Source of the DNA: Streptomyces coacervatus
Lineage (GTDB): Bacteria > Actinomycetota > Actinomycetes > Streptomycetales > Streptomycetaceae
Direction: 5' to 3'
Length of the DNA: 64,000 nucleotides
Assembly (NCBI RefSeq): GCF_029223485.1
Contig: NZ_JARHTP010000031.1
Span: forward strand, 1-64,000
Shown here: positions 1-8,953 of the stretch, in pieces
Layout: every line of letters begins with the position of its first letter
Position numbering within the stretch: position 1 is the stretch's first letter
Notes under the pieces: model-generated
Told to the model about the DNA's origin: nothing
The model's input: only the letters and a program-made list of their open reading frames with translations
Databases searched by the model: none
Program-made: the position numbers and the translations under genes

Positions 1-35
1 CCCCACCCCTCGGACACGCAGCAGGACAGCCCGAA

Positions 36-1403
36 TCACGCCTCCGCGGCCGACTCCCCCTCAGCGGCTTCCTCCAGGGCGAACCCCGGAAGCCACTCCT
101 CCAGCTCCTCGCGCAGTCGCACCGACGCCCCCAGCTGGCACAGCACGCCGATTGTGCTCAACGTCACCCGGTGTATCAGGAGGTACGCCGGGGGAAGGTT
201 GAGCTGCTTGCCCAACTGGTAGGCGGGGGAGCGGGGATCGGCGATGCGGGCTGCCTGGCTGCGCATCCAGCCGCGGGTGAAGGTGAACTCGTCGACCCGG
301 GCCGGTTCGATGATCGGCAGGAGGTAGTCGAGGACGGCGCTCGGGTCCAGCTCGATTGATTCCTTGACGAAGCCCTCCGCGCAGAGGAGTTCGTAGACGG
401 CCTCGGCCTCGCCGTCGAGGGTCATGCGCAGGGAGTCGCCGATGGGGGCCGGCAGGCCGCCCGGGAGGCGGTCGACCGTGCCGAAGTCCAGGACGCCCAG
501 GCGCCAGTCGTCCTCGCCGCCCGGGCCGCCGGGCAGCAGACGGAAGTTGCCCGGGTGCGGGTCGGCGTGCAGCAGGCCGGTGCGGGCCGGGCCGGAGAAG
601 AGGAAGCGGGCCAGGAGCTGACCGGCGCGGTCGCGCTGTTCCCGGGTGCCGTCCGAGATGATCTCCGAGAGGGGGACTCCGTCGATCCACTCGGTGATCA
701 GCACCTCGTCGCACTGGTGGACCACGCCCGGCACCACCACGTCCGCATCGTCCGCGAACTCCTCGGCGTGAGCCTGCTGGGCCTGGGCCTCCAGGCCGTA
801 GTCCAGCTCCTCCGAGACGCGGTCCTTGAGCTCCGCGATCAGAGGTTTGATGTCCATGCCGGGGATGAGCGGACCCAATAGCCGGGCGAATCGGCTCAAT
901 TGAGTGAGGTCGGACAGGAGGGCGTCACCGGCTCCCGGGTACTGCACCTTGACCGCCACCTCGCGGCCGTCGTGCCACACCCCGCGATGCACCTGTCCGA
1001 TCGAGGCCGCGGCGGCGGGCTTGTCCTCGAATTCGAGGAACAGGTCGGGCCAGTCCTCGCCGAGCCGCTCGCCGAGCACCCGGTGCACGGTGCTGGTCGG
1101 CATCGGTGGCGCCGCCTCCTGCAGCTTCGTCAGCGCCGCACGGTAGGGGCCGGCGACCTCCTCGGGCAGCGCCGACTCGAAGACCGACAAGGCCTGACCG
1201 AACTTCATGGCGCCGCCCTTGAGCTCGCCCAAGACCCGGAACAACTGCTCCGCCGTGCGCTGTTGCAGCTCCCGGCCGACGATCTCCGCCGACTCGCCGA
1301 CGATCCGCTTGCCCAGTCCCCAGGTCGCCCGCCCGGCGAAGCCGAGCGGGAGCGCGGCGAGCTTGGCGGTCCGGGTGACCGCCTTGCGGGGAAGATCAGA
1401 CAT
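36..1403 (-). CDS. ABC1/AarF/UbiB-family atypical kinase
   Basis: This 455-residue protein carries the hallmark motifs of the ABC1 (UbiB/ADCK) atypical kinase family. KFGQ of the KxGQ motif is at residues 67-70. The Ala-rich loop AAAASIGQ is near 130-137, the VAVK lysine at about 152, HADPHPGNF at 279-287 and LDFGTVDR near 305. Family members bind nucleotide and support lipid or quinone metabolism; the actinobacterial substrate is not known. I chose the ATG at 1403 because conserved sequence begins there, although the frame stays open to 1577. The start overlaps the 3' end of the upstream ThiF-like gene by 8 bases, which suggests co-translation. Its stop is 35 bases from the window edge. Confidence 0.88.
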   Translation of the reverse strand: MSDLPRKAVTRTAKLAALPLGFAGRATWGLGKRIVGESAEIVGRELQQRTAEQLFRVLGELKGGAMKFGQALSVFESALPEEVAGPYRAALTKLQEAAPPMPTSTVHRVLGERLGEDWPDLFLEFEDKPAAAASIGQVHRGVWHDGREVAVKVQYPGAGDALLSDLTQLSRFARLLGPLIPGMDIKPLIAELKDRVSEELDYGLEAQAQQAHAEEFADDADVVVPGVVHQCDEVLITEWIDGVPLSEIISDGTREQRDRAGQLLARFLFSGPARTGLLHADPHPGNFRLLPGGPGGEDDWRLGVLDFGTVDRLPGGLPAPIGDSLRMTLDGEAEAVYELLCAEGFVKESIELDPSAVLDYLLPIIEPARVDEFTFTRGWMRSQAARIADPRSPAYQLGKQLNLPPAYLLIHRVTLSTIGVLCQLGASVRLREELEEWLPGFALEEAAEGESAAEA

Positions 1404-2628
1404 GCGCCCTCCAAGTCCCTGCCGGCCGCGCCGCTTCTGCCGTACGACACAACTCCTTCGGCGACCGTTGCCCCGCCATTGTCTCGTGTGACTCCTCGTC
1501 CTCGGAGGTGTGTTCTCCCTTACCTTTCTCCGCGGCCCCGCACGGGCATGCCGGATGTGCCCAGATCGGCCGCGCATGCCAGGTCAGAGCGGGTAGGGAG
1601 ACCTCCCAGCGGGCTCCGGCACTCGTTGGGACCCGGCCGTCCAGGAACGCGAGCGCATGTGCGGCCGCCAGCCCGGCAACCGTCGTGGCCAGCGTCAGGT
1701 CGCAGGGTCGCACCTGGCGCGGCGTGCCGGAGCGCCACTGTGCGACCAGTCGGGGCCAGGCCGGATCCCGATCGGTGCGCCCCTCGTGCAGACAGCCCGC
1801 GCAGCCCGTCTCACCGGGCAGGACGAGGGGGCCGACGACGCCGGTCGCCTCCACGACGCCGGCGTACAGATGCGGCGTACCCGAGGCGATCAGGGGTTCT
1901 GCGGTGGACGGCGCGGGGGCATGGACGGCGACGTCGTCGCGCGGGGCGAGGATCACCAGCGAGAAGCCGGGATCGCCGTCCGGAGGGGGAGCCGCCCCGC
2001 CGCGGCGTGGTGGGCGGTCCGGGGCGGACCGGCGTAGGGCCTGCCGGGCGGCCTCGTCCCTGCGGTCGCCGACGGACTCGGCGGGCAGTCCGCCCGGTGC
2101 CACGTCCCCCGCCTCGACCCGGCCGACGTCCCGCACATCGACCTCCCCGATCCCGGCACCCGCCAGCAGCGAGGCCAGTACCGAACCCACCCGGCCCGCA
2201 CCCCGCACCTGCACGCGCAGTGAGCGGCGCGCGGCCAGGCGACCGATCGCTTCGCCCGGTTCGGTGGCGATCAGGGACAGTGAGGCGAGGTCCGGGCGCA
2301 GCCGCGCGAGGACCTCCTTCTTGCCGCGGAGCGCGTCGGCGGCCGGTCCGCCGCCCTTCGCGTCGTCCAGGAGGCCGGACCGCGCCAGCCGCTCCACCAG
2401 GCTGTCGACATGACCGTCGGGCAGGTCCATACGGCGTCCCTCCTCGCGCAGGAGGGGCAGCCCGCGGGTGCCGTTGAGCAGGTCGAGAAAACTGCCCGTT
2501 GCCGTGTCCACCGGACCCAGCGTCATCCCGTGCGCCGGTGTCATACCGAACTGCACGGTGTTGAGATCGCGCCAGCCGCGCCTGAGCGCGGGCTTCAGCA
2601 CCGGCGCGAGCGGAACCATCGCATTCAT
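1396..2628 (-). CDS. ThiF/MoeB-type E1-like adenylyltransferase
   Basis: The 410-residue protein has a Rossmann nucleotide-binding segment (GAGRVGSVLASLLAGAGIG, residues 143-161). It also has a Cys pair GCAGC at 275-279 and a second pair CPCG near the C terminus, the zinc-binding pattern of ThiF/MoeB/E1 enzymes. These enzymes adenylate the C-terminal glycine of small sulfur carriers or ubiquitin-like proteins. The first 130 residues do not look like canonical MoeB, so the partner is unknown; no sulfur-carrier gene is adjacent. I chose the ATG at 2628 (GGGGG upstream); an in-frame ATG at 2658 is possible. It overlaps the ABC1 kinase gene and is probably in one transcription unit with it. Confidence 0.8.
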   Translation of the reverse strand: MNAMVPLAPVLKPALRRGWRDLNTVQFGMTPAHGMTLGPVDTATGSFLDLLNGTRGLPLLREEGRRMDLPDGHVDSLVERLARSGLLDDAKGGGPAADALRGKKEVLARLRPDLASLSLIATEPGEAIGRLAARRSLRVQVRGAGRVGSVLASLLAGAGIGEVDVRDVGRVEAGDVAPGGLPAESVGDRRDEAARQALRRSAPDRPPRRGGAAPPPDGDPGFSLVILAPRDDVAVHAPAPSTAEPLIASGTPHLYAGVVEATGVVGPLVLPGETGCAGCLHEGRTDRDPAWPRLVAQWRSGTPRQVRPCDLTLATTVAGLAAAHALAFLDGRVPTSAGARWEVSLPALTWHARPIWAHPACPCGAAEKGKGEHTSEDEESHETMAGQRSPKELCRTAEAARPAGTWRAHV

Positions 2629-2882
2629 TGACAGGCCCCCGTAGCCCTCGTGGAACATTTCCGTCCGCCGGTGGAGCTCGGTCGGCGCGCCGTCGATGGT
2701 CGATCGACGGTCCGTCGCGGCTGTCCCGGCGAGAACCAGCATGCCCAAACCCGCTGACGGGTGCCGAAAGTTGTCCACAGGTGGTGGGTATTTGTCGTAC
2801 AAATCAAACGCTCGGTGGCGGATCGAGACGGAACCGTCCAGGAGTCGGGACTTCCTCCGTGTGCAGCGGGTAACGTCGGGGC

Positions 2883-3479
2883 GTGCCCGCCGACCCACTG
2901 CACCGCGCCGGAACGCCAAAGCGCAGCACGACGAGCCAGCCGCCGAGCGGCTCGGGGGCGAGCGCGATCGAGGTCCGCAGGAGCTCCCGTCGACGCCGGA
3001 CGGTCTCTGCGTACCGCGAGGGCGATCGCACCGTCGTGCTCATCCCTGCCCGGATGTCCGAGGCGGAGGAGCAGCGCTGGGTGACCGTCATGCTCGACAA
3101 GCTGGCCGCCCAGGAGAGCAAACGGGTCCTCGGCGACGACGAGCTGGCGGAGCGCGCCGAGCGGCTGTCGGCCCAGTATTTCGACGGCCGGGCCCGCCCC
3201 GCTTCGGTGCGCTGGGTCACCAACCAGAACACGCGCTGGGGCTCGTGCACCCCGTCCGAGGGCAGCATCCGTCTGTCGCACCGGCTTCAGGGCATGCCCG
3301 AGTACGTCGTCGACTACGTCCTCGTACACGAGCTGGCGCATCTGCTCGTGCCCGGACACGGGCCCCGCTTCTGGCGGCTCCTCGAAGCGTATCCGCGCAC
3401 CGAACGGGCCCGGGGCTACCTCGAAGGAGTGGTCGCCGCCGAGCGGTTGCCGCATGTGCCGGGGGCTCGCGGGGAGTGA
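2883..3479 (+). CDS. YgjP/DUF45-type M48-like metallopeptidase
   Basis: The 198-residue protein has the zinc motif HELAH (149-153) followed by H159 in VPGHGPRFW, and the signature WGSC upstream (119-122). This arrangement is typical of the YgjP/WLM (DUF45) metallopeptidase family. I see no signal peptide or membrane span, so it is probably cytoplasmic. The N-terminal 45 residues are basic and low-complexity, and a later start cannot be excluded. The start is GTG, just after a divergent promoter region shared with the ThiF-like gene. Its substrate is unknown; the downstream TerD/AIM24 genes are on the same strand about 120 bases away. Confidence 0.82.
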   Translation: MPADPLHRAGTPKRSTTSQPPSGSGASAIEVRRSSRRRRTVSAYREGDRTVVLIPARMSEAEEQRWVTVMLDKLAAQESKRVLGDDELAERAERLSAQYFDGRARPASVRWVTNQNTRWGSCTPSEGSIRLSHRLQGMPEYVVDYVLVHELAHLLVPGHGPRFWRLLEAYPRTERARGYLEGVVAAERLPHVPGARGE

Positions 3480-3596
3480 CCGCTGTCCTGGGGCGGTTGT
3501 TGTGTACCGGGTCTGTACCGACTTCATCCGGTGTCGGAGTTAGCCGTTAACCTGGCGCGACGCACTCGCATTCGGGATGGGGGACGGTCGTTACGC

Positions 3597-5261
3597 ATGG
3601 CCAGGGAATTCCAACGCGGCCACAAGGCCAGGATCAGTGACCTCACCGCGGGCACCGATCTGTACGTAGGCGTGCAGATCAGCGGCCCCGGGCTGACCTT
3701 CGACATCAGCTGCTTCGGACTTGACGCCGACGAACGGCTCTCGGACGACCGCTACTTCGTCTTCTTCAATCAGCCGAAGTCCCCCGAGGAGTCCATTCAG
3801 CTGCTGGGCGCCCAGGCGGGCGACACGGAGTCCTTCCGCATCACGCTCGACCGGATTCCGGCGCAGATCCAGAAGCTGTCTTTCACGGCGACCCTCGACG
3901 GTGCCGGGCAGATGTCGCAGATCGCCCCCGGATACGTCCGCATCGTCGCTGGTGGCGAGGAGGTGGCCCGGTACTCCTTCAACGGCTCGGAGTTCTCCAC
4001 CGAGCGGGCCGTGATGCTGGGCGACTTCTACCTCAAGGACGTGTGGCGGTTCGCGGCCGTCGGGCAGGGCTTCGACGGCGGCCTCGAGGCGCTGCTGAAG
4101 AACTTCGGCGGGGAGGTCATGGAGGAGGAGGCGCCTGCGACGCCCGCTCCGCAGCAGCCCCAGACCGGAGCCGCCCCCGGCTTTGCACCGCCCGCGTTCG
4201 GCGCCCCGGCCGCCCCGGCGCCCGCCCCGGCTCCGCAGCCCGCCGCGCAGGGCTTTGCGCCGCCCCCGGGAGCGACTCCGCCCGCGGCGCCCGCACCCGC
4301 GCCCGCGCCGAATGTGCACGCCGCGCCCACCATCATCGCGCCCATGACCCCGCCCGGCGGCGGCCAGGTGCACCCGCCGGCCCCGGCGCCCGCGCCCTAC
4401 GGACAGCCGCCCCAGCAGCAGCCGTACGGCCAGAGCCCACCGCCGCCGCCCGGCTACGCCCAGCCCCCGGCCCCGCAGGCCCCGCACGCCCCGGGCCCGC
4501 CGCCCGGTTACGGCCAGCAGCCCCCGTTCGGGCAGATCCCGGGGCAGCAGGCGCCCTACGGCGCGCCTCAGGGCGTCCCGCAGGGCGCTCCCCAGGGCGG
4601 CGCCGGGGTGAGCGCCGCGCTCCAGAAGTTCAAGGAGACGCCCACCGGGCAGCGCTGGACGCCTCAGAACAAGAAGCTGATCCGCGTCGACCTGGGCATG
4701 GGCGGCCAGCCCGTGCTGGCCCGCCAGGGCAGCATGGTGCTCTACCAGGGCAAGGTCGACTTCGGCTACAAGGGTGCGGGCTTCGCCGGCCGGATCGTGG
4801 GCAACGCGACCGGCCAGGAGATGCAGCTGATGCGCTGTACCGGCCAGGGCCAGGTGTTCCTCGCCGAGAACTCCGCCAACCTGCACCCCGTCGAGCTCCA
4901 GGGCGACGCGATCTGTGTCTCCGCCGAGAGCGTCCTCGCCTTCGATGAGAGCCTCCAGTACGAGGTCCGCCGTATCGAGGGTCATGGCATCCCCGGGGGC
5001 GCGCTGTTCACGATGCAGTTCCAGGGCACCGGCACGATCGTCGTGAAGACGCACGGCACTCCTGTGGTGCTGCCCGTCACGCCCACGACGTTCGCCGACG
5101 CCAACGCCGTGGTCGCCTGGTCGGCCGCCTCTCAGGTGATCGTCTCCAGCCAGGTCCGCATGCGGCGCAACGCCTACCCGGGCGACACCGGCGAGAGCGT
5201 CAACCTGCAGTTCCGGGGCGCGCCCGGCAACTTCATCGTCGTCCAGCCGTACGAGGTCTGA
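3597..5261 (+). CDS. TerD-domain / AIM24-domain fusion protein
   Basis: The 554-residue protein has three parts. Residues 1-190 form a TerD domain (stress and tellurium-resistance family, usually calcium-binding, with GVQISGPGLTFDIS near 25). A roughly 170-residue Pro/Ala/Gln/Gly-rich linker follows. An AIM24 domain occupies about 375-554. The ATG at 3597 with a GGGGGACGG sequence upstream is preferred over the in-frame GTG at 3531, because TerD proteins normally begin MAxxFxRG. It is the first of three tandem AIM24-type genes, with an 11-base gap to the next, so an operon is very likely. Inference: the linker tethers a stress-sensing TerD module to an AIM24 scaffold. The molecular function of bacterial AIM24 proteins is unknown. 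Confidence 0.88.
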   Translation: MAREFQRGHKARISDLTAGTDLYVGVQISGPGLTFDISCFGLDADERLSDDRYFVFFNQPKSPEESIQLLGAQAGDTESFRITLDRIPAQIQKLSFTATLDGAGQMSQIAPGYVRIVAGGEEVARYSFNGSEFSTERAVMLGDFYLKDVWRFAAVGQGFDGGLEALLKNFGGEVMEEEAPATPAPQQPQTGAAPGFAPPAFGAPAAPAPAPAPQPAAQGFAPPPGATPPAAPAPAPAPNVHAAPTIIAPMTPPGGGQVHPPAPAPAPYGQPPQQQPYGQSPPPPPGYAQPPAPQAPHAPGPPPGYGQQPPFGQIPGQQAPYGAPQGVPQGAPQGGAGVSAALQKFKETPTGQRWTPQNKKLIRVDLGMGGQPVLARQGSMVLYQGKVDFGYKGAGFAGRIVGNATGQEMQLMRCTGQGQVFLAENSANLHPVELQGDAICVSAESVLAFDESLQYEVRRIEGHGIPGGALFTMQFQGTGTIVVKTHGTPVVLPVTPTTFADANAVVAWSAASQVIVSSQVRMRRNAYPGDTGESVNLQFRGAPGNFIVVQPYEV

Positions 5262-5272
5262 GGGAGCCCGTC

Positions 5273-5953
5273 ATGAACCAGCCACTCGCGGGCTACGCCC
5301 CCGCACCCGTCACCGCCCGCATGGAGAACCACGGCGACCACATGCTGAAGGTCGCCATGCAGACCGGAAACGACATCCTCGCGCGCGTGGGCTCGATGAT
5401 CGCCTACGAGGGCTTCATCCAGTACGAGCCCAATCCGCCGGCCGTGCGCCAGATCGCCCGCGACTGGATGACCGGTGAGGGCGCGCCCCTGATGAAGTGC
5501 TCCGGCGACGGACTGCTCTACCTCGCCGACTACGGCGCGAACGTCGTCGTCATCAACCTCAACGGCGACGGCATCTCGGTCAACGCCACCAACCTGCTCG
5601 CCTTCGACGCGCATCTGACGTGGGGCGTGGAGCGGGTCAAGGGGCTGGCGAAGTTCGCCGGGCAGGGTCTGTGGAACACCAAGATCTCCGGACAGGGCTG
5701 GGTCGCGCTGACCTCCCGGGGCACGCCGATCGTCGTCGACTGCGGTGGCGGCGAGGACGAGACCTACGTCGACCCGGACGCGCTCGTCGCCTGGTCCCCG
5801 AACCTCAAGGTGAAGGGCAAGCGCAGCTTCAAGGCGCAGTCGCTGATCGGCCGCGGCAGCGGCGAGGCCTTCCAGATGGCCTTCTCCGGTCAGGGCATCG
5901 TCGTCGTCCAGCCCAGCGAGGACAGCACCGACCGTCTCCGGGTCCGGGGCTGA
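5273..5953 (+). CDS. AIM24 family protein (second of three)
   Basis: The 226-residue protein aligns by eye over nearly its whole length with the AIM24 domain of the preceding gene. Shared landmarks include DILARVGSMIAYEG, the LMKCSGDGLLYLADYG strand pair and FSGQGIVVVQPSE at the end. AIM24 proteins are beta-rich. The founding member is a mitochondrial inner-membrane organiser in yeast, but the bacterial role is undefined. There is no signal peptide or membrane helix. The start ATG follows GAGGGAGCCCGTC, and the gene is 11 bases after its upstream neighbour and 18 before the next paralogue, which supports a three-gene transcript. Confidence 0.85.
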   Translation: MNQPLAGYAPAPVTARMENHGDHMLKVAMQTGNDILARVGSMIAYEGFIQYEPNPPAVRQIARDWMTGEGAPLMKCSGDGLLYLADYGANVVVINLNGDGISVNATNLLAFDAHLTWGVERVKGLAKFAGQGLWNTKISGQGWVALTSRGTPIVVDCGGGEDETYVDPDALVAWSPNLKVKGKRSFKAQSLIGRGSGEAFQMAFSGQGIVVVQPSEDSTDRLRVRG

Positions 5954-5971
5954 GGGGGAGCCAGAAACGCC

Positions 5972-6727
5972 ATGCAGAGTCCGCTTTTCACCTTCAACGA
6001 CTCGCAGTCCCAGGAGCGCTACAGCCTGCAGAACAAGCAGATGCTGCGCGTCACCCTGGAGGGCCACGACGACATTCTGGCCCGCAAGGGCACGATGGTC
6101 GCCTACCAGGGGCTCGTCGAGTTCGACGCCGAGTACCAGAGCAACAACCAGGCACGCGCGCGTGCGTACACCGGCGAGGGCCTCAGCCTGATGCGCTGCC
6201 ACGGGCAGGGCACGGTCTACTTCGCCAACCTCGCCCAGCACATCCATGTGGTGGACGTGGAGCAGGACGGGCTGACCGTCGACAGCAGCTACGTGCTGGC
6301 GATGGACTCCTCGCTGCACCACGAGGTCATCGCCGTCGACAGCCTCTACGGCATCTCCGGCTCGGGGAAGTACCAGCTCAACATCACCGGCCGCGGCAAG
6401 GTCGCCCTGATGACCTCGGGCGCGCCGCTGATGATGCAGGTGACGCCCGACAAGTACGTCAACTGCGACGCCGACGCGATCGTCGCCTGGTCGACCGGGC
6501 TGCGCGTCCAGATGCAGGCCCAGACGCACTCCTCAGGCGTGTGGCGGCGCCGCGGCAACACCGGTGAGGGCTGGGAGCTCAGCTTCATGGGCAGCGGTTT
6601 CGCGCTGGTCCAGCCGAGCGAGCTGCTGCCGCCGCAGAACGCCCAGATCGGGTCGGGCCTCGCCGCGCAGTACGGCATGGGGCAGCACGGGGCTCGGGCG
6701 CAGAACCAGGGGAATGTCTGGAGCTGA
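5972..6727 (+). CDS. AIM24 family protein (third of three)
   Basis: The 251-residue AIM24 paralogue has the same landmarks as the two upstream copies: DDILARKGTMVAYQG near 30, LMRCHGQGTVYFAN near 70 and FMGSGFALVQPSE near 210. A short Gly/Gln-rich tail follows. It starts with ATG after GGGGGAGCC and ends 16 bases before a strong inverted repeat, so it is the last gene of the TerD-AIM24 unit. The three paralogues differ clearly from each other, which argues for an old duplication and possibly for hetero-oligomers. No enzymatic motif is visible. Confidence 0.85.
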   Translation: MQSPLFTFNDSQSQERYSLQNKQMLRVTLEGHDDILARKGTMVAYQGLVEFDAEYQSNNQARARAYTGEGLSLMRCHGQGTVYFANLAQHIHVVDVEQDGLTVDSSYVLAMDSSLHHEVIAVDSLYGISGSGKYQLNITGRGKVALMTSGAPLMMQVTPDKYVNCDADAIVAWSTGLRVQMQAQTHSSGVWRRRGNTGEGWELSFMGSGFALVQPSELLPPQNAQIGSGLAAQYGMGQHGARAQNQGNVWS

Positions 6728-6743
6728 GCGTCCAGGAAACAAA

Positions 6744-6779
6744 CGTAAGGGGCGCCCGCCACTGCGGGCGCCCCTTACG
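6744..6779. terminator. bidirectional terminator hairpin after AIM24 genes
   Basis: A perfect 15-bp stem (arms 6744-6758 and 6765-6779) surrounds a 6-base loop between two convergent genes. It has no long T-tract, as is usual in Streptomyces. Confidence 0.85.
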
Positions 6780-6791
6780 CGTTGCCAAGGC

Positions 6792-7313
6792 TCAGAGCCT
6801 GGCGCGCGTCGCTTCCAGCAGCCGTACGACCGACTCGTCGGCCACGTCCGCCACCTCGTCGTACGCGAACCAGCGCAGGTCGAGCGACTCGTCGCTGATC
6901 TCCTGGACCGCCCCGGGCGGCGCCATGACCGCGTACTGGACGTCGAAGTGCCAGTGGCACGGGGCCGGGATCGGATGCCGGTCGAGGCGGACCGGGCCGC
7001 CCGGCAGCAGCGTCAGCCCGACGATGCCCGACTCCTCCGTGGCCTCGCGCAGGGCCGCCGCCTCCAGGGCGGTGTCCTCCGGCTCGCAGTGGCCGCCCAT
7101 CTGGAGCCACATCTGCAGCTTCCGATGGAGGGTCAGCAGAACGCGGTCGCGCGACGGATCGATCACCAGGGCGCTCGCCGTGATGTGGCCCGCATGGCAG
7201 GCCTTCCACATGCCGTCCGGGTGCGCCGCCAGGTGGTCCAGATAGGTCTGTCGCAGCTCTTCCTGGTCCTCGTACCCCTTGAGCACGAGGACCGCGTCGT
7301 CGTACAGGCTCAC
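6792..7313 (-). CDS. NUDIX hydrolase
   Basis: The 173-residue protein has a NUDIX box starting GGHCEPEDTALEAAALREAT and ending EESG. It is the usual G-x5-E-x7-REUxEE pattern, slightly modified (GHCEPEDTxxxAAxREATEES). NUDIX enzymes cleave nucleoside diphosphates linked to another moiety; the substrate cannot be told from sequence. The GTG start at 7313 overlaps the stop of the upstream DUF2342 gene in a GTGA arrangement, so translation is probably coupled. The convergent neighbour is the AIM24 unit, separated by a shared hairpin. Confidence 0.85.
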   Translation of the reverse strand: MSLYDDAVLVLKGYEDQEELRQTYLDHLAAHPDGMWKACHAGHITASALVIDPSRDRVLLTLHRKLQMWLQMGGHCEPEDTALEAAALREATEESGIVGLTLLPGGPVRLDRHPIPAPCHWHFDVQYAVMAPPGAVQEISDESLDLRWFAYDEVADVADESVVRLLEATRARL

Positions 7314-8761
7314 TCGGTGTCGTCGCCCTTGTCGTCCTCGGGGGCGTCGTCCTTCTTCAGGTTCGGCTTCTCCGCGGAGCCGCCGCCCGCCGCCTCGCCG
7401 AGCATCTTGTCGAGCTCGGAGAAGTCCAGCTGCTCGCGGTGCACGAAGCCGTCCGGATCGTCCAGGTCGGAGGCCGTCGGGAGCATGTCCGGGTGGGACC
7501 ACAGGGCGTCCCGGCCGTCGACCCCGCGCGCGTCCGTGAGCGAGGCCCACAGGCGGGAGGCGTCGCGCAGCCGGCGTGGGCGCAGCTCCAGGCCGATCAG
7601 CGTGGCGAATGTCTGCTCCGCCGGGCCGCCAGTCGCACGGCGGCGGCGCAGGGTCTCGCGCAGCGCGTCCGCGGACGACAGGCGGGGTTTCGCGGCCGCG
7701 TGCACCACCGCGTCCACCCAGCCCTCGACGAGCGCCAGAGCCGTCTCCAGACGGGCCAGGGCAGCCTTCTGCTCCGGGGTGTCCTCCGGCTGGAACATGC
7801 CCTGCTGGAGGGCGTCCTGCAGCTGCTCCGGGTTCTGCGGGTCGAACTGGCCGACCACGTCCTCCAGCTTGGCCGTGTCGACCTTGATCCCGCGCGCATA
7901 CCCGTCGACCGCGCCGAACAGGTGCGAACGCAGCCACGGCACATGCGCGAACAGGCGCTGGTGGGCGGCCTCGCGCAGGGCGAGATACAGCCGCACCTCC
8001 TCCTTCGGCACGCCCAGGTCCTTGCCGAACGCCTCGATGTTCACCGGCAGCAGCGCGGCCTTGCCGACCGGCCCCAGCGGCAGGCCGATGTCGGTGGAAC
8101 CGACAACCTCGCCCGCGAGCACACCGACGGCCTGCCCGATCTGCGTGCCGAACATCGCGCCGCCCATGGAGCGCATCATGCCGATCAGCGGGCCCGCCAT
8201 GGCCTGCATCTCCTCCGGCAGGACGTCGCCCATCGCCGCGCCGACGCGCTCGGCGACCGGGTCGACGAGCTCCTGCCACGCGGGCAGGGTCGCCTCGACC
8301 CACTCCGCGCGCGACCACGCCACGGCGGTGCCGGCACCCGACGGCAGCGACGTCGCGTCGTCCAGCCACAGGTCGGCCAGGCGCACGGCCTCCTCGACCG
8401 CGGTGCGCTCGGCGGCGCCGACACTCGCGTCCTTGGTGCCGTCAGGGGTGCCCTGGGAGACCGTCTGGCGGGCGATCTGCTTGGCCATCTCCCAGTTCAC
8501 CGGGCCGCCCTCGTACGAGAGCATCTGGCCCAGCTGCTGGAAGGCGGCGCCCAGGTCGGTGGGGTTCAGCGAACCGAACATGGCTGCGAGCGGATTGTCC
8601 GCACCGGGGCCGCCGAAGCCTCCGGCCCCGGGCAGCCCGCCGAAACCGAACGGGTTGGCCGGTCCCTGACCACCACCGCTCTCCTGGTCCTTCTTCTTGC
8701 CCTCGTCGCCGTCTTCCGGCTCCTCCGGCGGAAGGCCGAATCCGAATGGGGTGTCACTCAC
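7310..8761 (-). CDS. DUF2342-family zinc-dependent metalloprotease-like protein
   Basis: The 483-residue protein belongs to the actinobacterial DUF2342 family, annotated as putative hydrolase or zinc-dependent metalloprotease. It opens with a Gly/Pro/Asp-rich segment (residues 1-60) and has the conserved central part with GTQIGQAVGVLAGEVVGSTD (205-224). At the place where a zinc protease would show HExxH it has REAAH (263-267), so a classical first histidine is absent. That makes proteolytic activity uncertain. The GTG at 8761 has a good GAGGAA ribosome-binding site. The downstream NUDIX gene overlaps by 4 bases. Confidence 0.8.
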   Translation of the reverse strand: MSDTPFGFGLPPEEPEDGDEGKKKDQESGGGQGPANPFGFGGLPGAGGFGGPGADNPLAAMFGSLNPTDLGAAFQQLGQMLSYEGGPVNWEMAKQIARQTVSQGTPDGTKDASVGAAERTAVEEAVRLADLWLDDATSLPSGAGTAVAWSRAEWVEATLPAWQELVDPVAERVGAAMGDVLPEEMQAMAGPLIGMMRSMGGAMFGTQIGQAVGVLAGEVVGSTDIGLPLGPVGKAALLPVNIEAFGKDLGVPKEEVRLYLALREAAHQRLFAHVPWLRSHLFGAVDGYARGIKVDTAKLEDVVGQFDPQNPEQLQDALQQGMFQPEDTPEQKAALARLETALALVEGWVDAVVHAAAKPRLSSADALRETLRRRRATGGPAEQTFATLIGLELRPRRLRDASRLWASLTDARGVDGRDALWSHPDMLPTASDLDDPDGFVHREQLDFSELDKMLGEAAGGGSAEKPNLKKDDAPEDDKGDDTE

Positions 8762-8953
8762 GGGATTCCTCGGCTGGTAAGGCCGCCGGTTGTCTCCGAC
8801 GGCACGACTGCCCGATAACACCACCCAGCGTAGACACCGTGGGCGGTTCGGGCCTCGGTGCTTCGCCGACTCTTGGCCTGCGGCAGGATGGATGCCACCT
8901 GGTACGGACGCGTCACTCGCGTTCTTACTGAAGACAACCGCTGGAGACGCCCG

